The notes under the pieces: generated by a model
What the model was told of the DNA's origin: nothing
The model's database searches: none
What the model saw: the letters and a program-made list of their open reading frames with translations, nothing else
NCBI GenBank assembly: GCA_964035545.1
Contig: OZ037766.1
Coordinates: forward strand, 28,400,673-28,464,672
From: Bugula neritina
Lineage: Eukaryota > Bryozoa > Gymnolaemata > Cheilostomatida > Bugulidae
Direction of reading: 5' to 3'
DNA: 64,000 bases
Shown: positions 56,901 through 64,000 of the stretch, in pieces
How the letters are laid out: the number at the start of each line of letters is the position of its first letter
Position numbering within the stretch: the stretch's first letter is position 1
Made by a program: the position numbers and the translations under genes

Positions 56901-59900
56901 CTCAACTTTTCTAAAAATTGACTTTTATTTAATTGTTTTTGTGTTTTGGTAAGAATTTCTCTGCACAGCATAGCTATTTTCTATGTTGAAGTTACTTTAC
57001 CTTTTCGGAGTTACTCTACACTGTGGAAGTAACTTTACCTTGTGTGGAGGTTACTCTACACTGTGGGAGTTGTTTACACTGTGAAAGTAACTTTACCTTG
57101 TGTGGAGGTTACTCTACACAGTGGGAGTTGTTTACACTGTGGGAGTTACTCTACACTGTGAGAGTTACTCTACCTTGTGAGAGTTACTCTATCTTGTGAG
57201 AGTTACTCTACACTGTGGGATTTATTCTACAATGTGGAAGTTGTCAGGTATTTCATAATATCCTTGTCTTGCAGGAGAATCTGACACTGGAGGTGTGTCT
57301 AGCCAAGTACTGGTCCAATCTAGGTCACACAGATGTAGAATATAGCATTCAGTTCCATGGCGTTACAGTCAGTGGTAGCCCGGTAGTCATAGTAAGTGAT
57401 TTCTCACTGTAATATAATGTTTATTGGATCCAGCTGTACACATTTTATGCTATACAAATATTATGCTGGTTAGAACGAATAAGTCTTCTGTTATCTAAAG
57501 ATATAGATGAGTGTCTTCAGAGCTAGTGCTGCTGTTTCTAGAGATTGTTTGTTTACAGGCAGCTATATGTGTTTGTACTCTGTACTGTGAGTGTTTATGG
57601 TGTGTATATCTATACTCTGTAATAGCAAATGTGTTGTATGTGTCCTATACTATGAATTTTTTCGGTGTGTATATACTCTGTAGTAGTGAAGGTGTAAGTG
57701 TACTGTATACTCTGTACTAGTGAATGTGTAAGTGTACTGTGTACTCTGTAATAGTGAAGGTGTTAGTATACTGTATACTCTGCAATAGTGAAGGAGTTAG
57801 TATACTGCACGTACTATTTTAAAGCACGCAGGAAGCTCTGTCACCCAGCTGGACGTCTCCTCACTGCTACGACGTCAGAAGATTGCCCCTTCAGTCTCCT
57901 TCAATCAACTTGTTCAAACAATACGACCCTCTAAGGCTACCATTGAGCCACTCTCTACCACAAGGGACACAACTCCTGACGGCACTAATCTGTTCTCTTG
58001 CATTATGGAGTACACATTCAAAATGGTGAGAGTTGTGTTTGCTAGTTATGTTAGAATGTTAAGCAAGTGATGGTTTCCTGCGTATGAAGTTGTGCAAGGT
58101 TTAGTGTTGGTAATTGCTGAGTTCATTCGCCTGTCATTTGAAGTTTGCTTGGCAAATATTTTCAGCATTTTTTTAAATTTATCTGACATGACATAAAGTA
58201 GAAAAATCAAAAATTTGTGCATGAAGTATGTCTTTTTGAAGATGGTTTTGTTTTGTTATATTGCAGCTCATGTACAAAGAGTTAGTAGGATAGGTTCCAT
58301 GCATTTGTTTTGAGTTATTGTATAAATTTTTTCTCCAAGATCATTACTCTATTTTATTTCAGAATGTATTTTTTAATTAAAAAATATTGATTCTAAGTTA
58401 ATTCTACGTAATATGCCATGCAAAATGCAAATAATCATGCCACTTTTTTATAATATTTTTTTTAATTTTTATCCAAAGTACAATATTGCAGGATTTTATT
58501 CAAAGTATAACTGCTTGTTATGTTTTTTCAGATTAAATCAGGGGAAGTAAATCCCGACTTCTCTCTCCTTTCTGACATTCTCTACGAAAATCCACTGGAG
58601 TCCCAGTTTTGGATGTTATTTGATGAGCACAAGCAACATCTTCTGTCAGGAGATGCCTATACCCAGAGGGTGAGTCATCGCATACTCTCTCTAGAGGTCC
58701 TTGTACCCAGAGGGTTAGTCATAGCATACTCTCTCTAGAGGTCCTTGTACCCAGAGGGTTAGTAATATAATACTCTCTCTCCCTCTAGAGGTTCTTGTAC
58801 TCTAAGAGTTAGCAATAGCATACTCTCTCTAGAGGTTCTTGTACTCTAAGGGTTAGTAATATAATACTCTCTCTAGAGGTCCTTGTACTCTAAGAGTGAG
58901 TAATATAATACTATATGGAATTATTCTATAAGCAGCTCTGAGTTGGGAGTTGAAGTTAGGGGACCTAACTCCAAACTTGAAAACCTCAAACTCTTGCACT
59001 CAGTCACCCCCAACTCGAAGCTGCTTATAAAACAATTTAGAGTATCAAGTCATTGGAAGTATTGTGTATCTTTCAGTATGGGTACAAGTGTAAGCTGAAC
59101 ACTGGTGAATACACCATCAGACTGCACCTGCGATACACAGACATGAAGCTCCTGGAGAAACTCAAGAAGTCACCCATGTTACTGAGACACAGCCTTTCTT
59201 CTGCCCCCCTCTCTCTTTCAATCTATTCTGAACAGAAGGAAGCCATTCTGGGAGGTAGGTTCTAAAGCTACTTGGGAAAGGGGGGTTTGAGATTAGCTGG
59301 TAAAAAACCTCACTTTTTTATCACCCATAGTCTACTAAAAGTATTACATTGCAGCATTATTCATTTGGAGTTATCACTCCTTACTGAGTGGCCTCTGTTG
59401 TATATGTTACCAGAATTACAGTTTTAGTAGACTAAATTGTAAATTTACCATCCAAGATCTACTGTATAGTGTACGTGAGGCTTTTAAAGTATAGTAGGCA
59501 TTTCCGCATTAGCCTTGTCTCCTGGGTTGCCCCTTTTTTTTCCCATAAAGTACACGATGGTATAGAATGATAATATTAGTAACTACTGTCTCGTGGATAG
59601 GGAATCTGCTAATTTCCAGAAACCTTGTCAACATCTGCTCAAAAGAATGAAATAGCGGTTTTCAATCAACTTTATTGCGATATTGTCCAAACTGACAATA
59701 GAACGACTTCAAAAATCTATAACTGTTATAATTTTGTATAACGTCACATAAATGTGTATATAGGTAAGTATAATGTATATATATATATATATATAGAGGT
59801 AGGTATAATGTATGTTATGCAGGTAAGGGAGCTGGTGTCATATCCATCCCACTGAAAGGCATCAAATCCATTTTCTTCACTTCAATTCCCGATGAAAAGT

Positions 59901-62900
59901 TGAAGCAATTTCCTGTAACAGTTACTGCCGGCTGTTATCTGCGTGGATCTCTCACACTGATCAAGGACAATGCTGCTGTAAGTTACTACGTACAGTGTAA
60001 CATTACTGTAAGTCACTATATATACAGTGTAACATTACTGTAAGTCACTATATATACAGTGTAACATTACTGTAAGTCACTATATATACAGTGTAACATT
60101 ACTGTAAGTCACTATATATACAGTGTGACATTACTGTAAGTCACTATATATACAGTGTAACATTACTGTAAGTCACTATATATACAGTGTGACATTACTG
60201 TAAGTCACTATATATACAGTGTGACATTACTGTAAGTTACTATATATACAGTGTAACATTACTGTAAGTCACTATATATACAGTGTAACATTACTGTAAG
60301 TCACTAAATATACAGTGTAATATTACTGTAAGTATATTGTTGAATATTAAAGTAATTATGACGCACTGTATCCTGTCCTAATACGAATTTACTTTCTACA
60401 CTTGATATTTTCTGTTGACATCTGCTCACTCCTGCTTGCTGAAAGGTTGGCTAGCATAAACACGTCTCTAGTTGTTAAACCTGTTTCACGTAGACTAGCT
60501 AGTCATCCGGCATGCAAGGTGTCTGGTACTGGTTTTTCGACATATATTTATGGACAGATGTTTCAAACATTCAGTCATGTGCTCAGTTTTCCTTTCGTCA
60601 GATTATATTGACTATTGTCACGTCTTTAGGCCTCTGTACCTGCGGAATACGTTCTGTCAGACACCTGCACTCTGTCTGGTGACTCTAACAAAGACAAGTC
60701 AGCCAATGAGGAAAAGGATAAGATGACAGAGTATAAAGAGGCTCAACTTAGACTCAGTTCCCAGTGGATCTCTAAGTAGGTTCTCAGTCATCACAACTAG
60801 TTGATGTACAGTTATAAAGTGCTTTGTATATCGCATAAGGAAAGTTGGTTTACATAAAAATATACTTAGCTGCTATAGATTACTAATATGTTATTTCCTA
60901 CTTCAAAGATGATTTTTCAATACTTCACTCATCACTTTTATGTTTTATTATAAAAAGCTTGAGTTCTATTCAGATTAACAAAGTGCCTTGTATACTGTAG
61001 AATATATTATACAAGCAATGTAGAAGTAGAAACGTGTATATAAACTATAGGAGAGTTTGTCTGTCATTACCATTACACAATTAATTGTATCATAGGCAAT
61101 TTATCCATTATATACATTTTGAAGTTTGATTTATTGTGGCATTTCTTTAGGTTCAAAATAGCTGAGGCCTTAGAATTTTACAAGAAGCTGGTGGAGGATA
61201 ATGGCTACACCTCCCTAGCCCCGCATCTGGCCATCCTCAGCTCTTTGGCTAAAGAGATTGAAAGTGGTTTAGAGAAAGTAAAGGCCGGTGCTGAAGCAGC
61301 TCCAGCTACCGAAGCTACTACAGCGGACGCTGCCCCTACAGACGCTGCCCCTACAGGTAACTCACTGTCATAACTGCTGACTTTATGTGGTTTAGTAAAT
61401 CATGTTCAGTATATAAGACTGCTCCAAAATTCAGTCTACAAACTCATCCAGCGAGTGTTTACAAGTTTTTCTATAAGCAGCTCCAAGTTGAGGTGACTGA
61501 TTGCAGTAGATCAGGGTTCTCGAGTTTAGAGTTGGGGTTTAGATTGGAACTTTGAACCCTCAACTCCAAGCTACTGGAATCAGTCCCCTCTGATTCTAGG
61601 CTGCTTATAGATAATTTCCGTATTTATTTAAAAAGCAAACTGCCTGAATCCTGAATGTCTATTATTCCTATTAAGTGCCTCCTACCCTCCCCCTCCTTTT
61701 TATGATGTTGGATAATCTGGTTAATTATTAGACAGTCTGTTGGGAGAAGGGTTCAAACCTCTCCGCCTTTAAACAGAATATGGCTTGTATGTTTCAATGG
61801 CATTGCTATTTTGTTTGATTTCCTTACAACATTGTCTAGAAAAAACTGTATAATATACCGGAGAGTGAGAAAATACTCTCCGTCCAGCTTACTCTTTGAC
61901 ATTGCTGATGCCTTAGTTAAATTTTCTATTTCACTAATCAAGTTAGAAAGTAATTTTATGAGTGAAAGACGTAGCCAACAATAGCATGAATATTTCATTT
62001 AGAAATCTCGTCCAAATACCTACAGGCTTTTAAAAGTTTAAAAACTTTATTGATATGTTAGGCTAGTTTGGTGATACAATCTTTAGGAAGTTTTGTAATC
62101 AGTTTTATGAGACAATCTGCAAAATTCAAAGCTCTCTGAGATTATAGTGGTTTCAATAGTGGCTGGTTAAATCTAACTTGTATCTTAAGCTAGCATCTTT
62201 AACGAGAACTCTCTTTGTGTTGGCAGACAAAATGTAGATTAAACATTAGTGTGTTCCAATTCTTTGAGTTTGTGTGTAGATCAATGCTGTCAATTAGTAA
62301 ATAAACAGGGTCAACATTGAAAACGACTGCAGACTTTTAAGTTTTCCCAAAAATATATTCTTACATTTTCAAACAATATTGTGCTAGCCTTATTTTCTGC
62401 ACTTTCTTTCTATCACACTGAACCTTGTGATAATTATTTCTGTATATTTACACTAACAGTGTGGGATGAGTAATTAAGTAGACTTCAGAGTACACAGTAC
62501 ACACAGCATATAGTATAGGAGCACCTGCACCACCTTACCACTGCTTGACACTGTCTCTTTTATCATGTCTTCTTGGTGTATGCATGCCACTTAAGTCTCA
62601 TTATTACTCAATATGTGTGTATTTACCTGGTAACTTTGTCCACAGGTGATCAACTCCAAGGTTATATACACGAATTCTTCAAGATTACCCACTCAATCAT
62701 TCACTGTGATGACAATGTGAACAAAGCCGAGTTGTTGACCTTCATGGGTGTCAAGAATGACGATAGTGAAAATTCTGCTACTAAAAAATTGTTAGTAACT
62801 GTTTTTACCTATAATGTACATGGTTGTTATACCATTTATATCCTGACTAATAGCATCTGCTATCACTCTCAGTGAATGTTGTACAACAGTTTGTAAGACT

Positions 62901-63710
62901 ATGTGGCTCCCTGCTAATGTTTATTTTAAGAAATTGTCAAATGCATGTTGGATAATTGGTGAACATGGTAAACTGTAGGGAGATGAACAAGAGAAAGAAG
63001 GACTTGGTGGAAGCGTACTCGGTACATCTAGCTACTATGTCCTTACTTATCTATACACCAAACAGCCTTGACCTAGCCGATCTAGTCTCTCTTCCAACTC
63101 TGCAGAAGGATTTCAAAGAACTTCTCAAGTTTACAGATGCATCAGATAAATCAGTTAGTAGTCTTGCTATTGCTGTGGTACACTCAACTGTTTACTACTC
63201 TGTGAATTTAGTACTTCTGTATGACAGACAGCAGTACCCTTGGGGAGAGAAATGTGATGTTTCTTTTAAAGTTTGAGAATTGTCTTTTCAAACAATGCAT
63301 GCAAAATGTTTAGAACTAATGGAAACTGGCAGTTGCTATATACACATTGTGACAAGAATCATAAAGATTAATGCAAGGAATGTGGTAATTAAGGACTGAA
63401 ACAAATCGGCGCACTTGAATGACTGAAACCTATCTTAAATCCGAAAATCTCAGTTTTCGAATTGAGAGATTGTCAACATGCCATGGCAAAGTGAACATGT
63501 TGTGGATGAGAAAATATGAAAATTTGAATTATTGGCATCTCTTGATTCACTCCATTCTCATCATGTCTAATCATTGCTGGGTTCTTTTAGATTAGCAAGA
63601 CGTACATAAAGTATCTCCGTGCAAATGGCTGCGTTGCCATGGCGATTTCACAAATCAACAAATCCCTGGACGGCAGTAAATCAAAGGAAAGCGAGAATTT
63701 GCTTGTTCAG
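47937..63710 (+). CDS. TPP2: Tripeptidyl-peptidase II (3' end beyond window)
   Basis: Giant cytosolic subtilisin-family exopeptidase that removes tripeptides from N-termini, downstream of the proteasome. Exons: 47937-48098, 48667-48795, 49261-49464, 49924-50048, 50470-50633, 50815-50972, 51391-51467, 51980-52107, 52338-52478, 52684-52791, 53032-53147, 53815-53995, 54236-54414, 54775-54851, 55300-55400, 56082-56239, 57275-57391, 57825-58025, 58532-58669, 59077-59254, 59823-59977, 60630-60775, 61151-61356, 62646-62790, 62979-63153, 63591-63710; 1263 codons, nearly full family length. Catalytic residues: Asp43 (LDTGVDP), His264 (SHGTHVA), Asn363 (SSAGNSGP), Ser450 (GTSMSSPNA). [11 protein letters not shown] near the N-terminus is diagnostic. 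Exon 18 is taken from the AAAG acceptor, giving IHAGSS in frame. Exon 23 ends in an Ala/Thr/Pro-rich repeat. The last residues lie past 64000. Confidence 0.95.
49446..49585 (+). repeat. 26-bp minisatellite built on the TPP2 exon 3 donor
   Basis: The last bases of exon 3 plus the first bases of intron 3 (CTAAACCTAGCGAG|GTGAGT) are repeated at exact 26-bp spacing. GT donors fall at 49465, 49491, 49517 and 49543, with a decayed fifth unit. Confidence 0.9.
50342..50474 (+). repeat. ~33-bp minisatellite built on the TPP2 exon 5 acceptor
   Basis: Units reading TTCTARAGCTGTGTCTATA start at about 50365, 50398 and 50432, and the real acceptor at 50464 (TTCTAG|AGCGTGTG) is the last member. Each of the first three therefore carries an acceptor-like sequence. 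Confidence 0.88.
57001..57240 (+). repeat. Minisatellite of GTGGGAGTTACTCTACACT units, TPP2 intron 16
   Basis: About a dozen imperfect units of 19-22 bp (GAGTTACTCTACACTGTGG variants) just upstream of the exon 17 acceptor region. Confidence 0.88.
57580..57805 (+). repeat. Minisatellite of TACTCTGTAATAGTGAAGGTG units, TPP2 intron 17
   Basis: About five imperfect units of roughly 40-60 bp sharing ATACTCTGTAATAGTGAAGG and GTATACTGTATACTCTG, ending 20 bp before exon 18. Confidence 0.8.
58661..58917 (+). repeat. 44-bp minisatellite built on the TPP2 exon 19 donor
   Basis: The unit begins with the last nine exon bases (ACCCAGAGG), then GTGAGT/GTTAGT and an intron part with ACTCTCTCTAGAGG. The first three units are spaced exactly 44 bp (58661, 58705, 58749); three further, more diverged units follow. 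Confidence 0.9.
58926..59029. mobile_element. Foldback MITE, TPP2 intron 19
   Basis: A short inverted-repeat element: starts CTATAAGCAGCTC and ends with the complement (GAAGCTGCTTATA), with a second internal inverted pair (CCAACTC/GAGTTGG type). It is the same family as 61471-61610. Confidence 0.7.
59978..60335 (+). repeat. 32-bp minisatellite built on the TPP2 exon 21 donor
   Basis: The GTAAGT of the exon 21 donor (59978) is followed by eleven further GTAAGT motifs, the first at 60008 and then every 32 bp to 60328. Units read GTAAGTCACTATATATACAG and continue GTGTAACATTACT. The array has only a few substitutions, so it is young. Confidence 0.95.
61471..61610. mobile_element. Foldback MITE, TPP2 intron 23
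   Basis: A 140-bp inverted-repeat element beginning CTATAAGCAGCTCCAAGTTG and ending with the near-complement (CTGCTTATAG). Same termini as the element in intron 19. Confidence 0.75.
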
Positions 63711-64000
63711 GTAATAGGGCCTATTTCTTTTAAAATCAGAGCTTTCTAAAAAGGGGGACAATCCGCCGCTGGAAAACTGAATTCATTTAACAAGACATAG
63801 TCACAGCTTGTAATAGTTAACAATCATTAGAGTTTGTAATTCAAATAATAAAGTATTTCTGAGCTGATTAGGGTTTACCCAGTGTATAGCATAGAGCAAT
63901 GTAACATTAACTCAAACTGGTTTGGCTAGTAATCAATAACAGTAATCCTTAGTTTTAAAGACAGCTTAGCTAGTAGTATAATTTCAAATATACTATTCTA
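63711..64000 (+). other. TPP2 intron 26 (start)
   Basis: After the exon 26 donor (GTAATA) the sequence is AT-rich intron to the end of the window. The terminal coding exon or exons of TPP2 must lie further on. Confidence 0.7.

Noticed and set aside
59978-60335. CRISPR-like array
   Set aside because: Units are directly contiguous with no unique spacers and the gene is eukaryotic; it is a minisatellite.
63154-63276. Continuation of the exon 25 frame as coding sequence
   Set aside because: It runs to a stop without reaching the TPP2 C-terminus, whereas the GTTAGT donor at 63154 joins in phase to exon 26.

Overview
The window is nuclear DNA of an animal. Genes are split into many short exons with GT-AG introns, the DNA is strongly AT-rich, and it carries long (TA)n and (TG)n microsatellites, a tRNA-derived SINE, hAT-like and foldback MITEs, and Penelope-like retroelements with hammerhead ribozymes. 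Gene content (a tandem DEG/ENaC family, an UNC93-like gene, tripeptidyl-peptidase II) fits an invertebrate, perhaps a lophotrochozoan, but I cannot name the species.

Layout: (1) 1-21700 (+) is a tandem array of three DEG/ENaC sodium-channel genes, the first cut by the window edge. The other two are complete 11-exon genes of 515 and 514 aa. Behind copies 1 and 2 lie decayed pieces of the last exon of the UNC93-like gene, so the duplicated unit (about 9.5-9.7 kb) included the tail of that neighbour. (2) 22149-30342 (-) is the intact UNC93-like membrane protein gene (10 exons, 485 aa), tail to tail with DEG/ENaC copy 3. Its first intron holds a SINE split by a MITE and a hexanucleotide repeat. 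(3) 32624-46034 (+) is a fourth, diverged DEG/ENaC gene (11 exons, 484 aa) with the same intron positions. Intron 2 holds a perfect 182-bp palindrome made of two opposed hammerhead-ribozyme units. Intron 7 holds a 2.7-kb head-to-head pair of Penelope-like copies with identical 963-bp arms. Intron 9 holds a SINE, a hAT-type MITE and, on the opposite strand, a complete two-exon gene for an unrecognised 560-aa protein. (4) 47937 to the window end (+) is tripeptidyl-peptidase II: 26 exons and 1263 codons, with all four catalytic positions present and only the last C-terminal residues missing.

The DEG/ENaC genes are predicted plasma-membrane cation channels, UNC93-like is a multi-pass membrane protein, and TPP2 is a giant cytosolic serine exopeptidase. 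Nothing suggests a shared pathway. The most unusual features are the two inverted Penelope/hammerhead structures in introns of one gene, and the repeated seeding of minisatellites exactly at TPP2 splice sites (a 26-bp array at the exon 3 donor, about 33 bp at the exon 5 acceptor, 44 bp at the exon 19 donor, 32 bp at the exon 21 donor).

All exon joins were derived by eye from reading frame, splice-site sequence and family similarity. Every complete model gives an uninterrupted frame whose exon lengths sum to a multiple of three.
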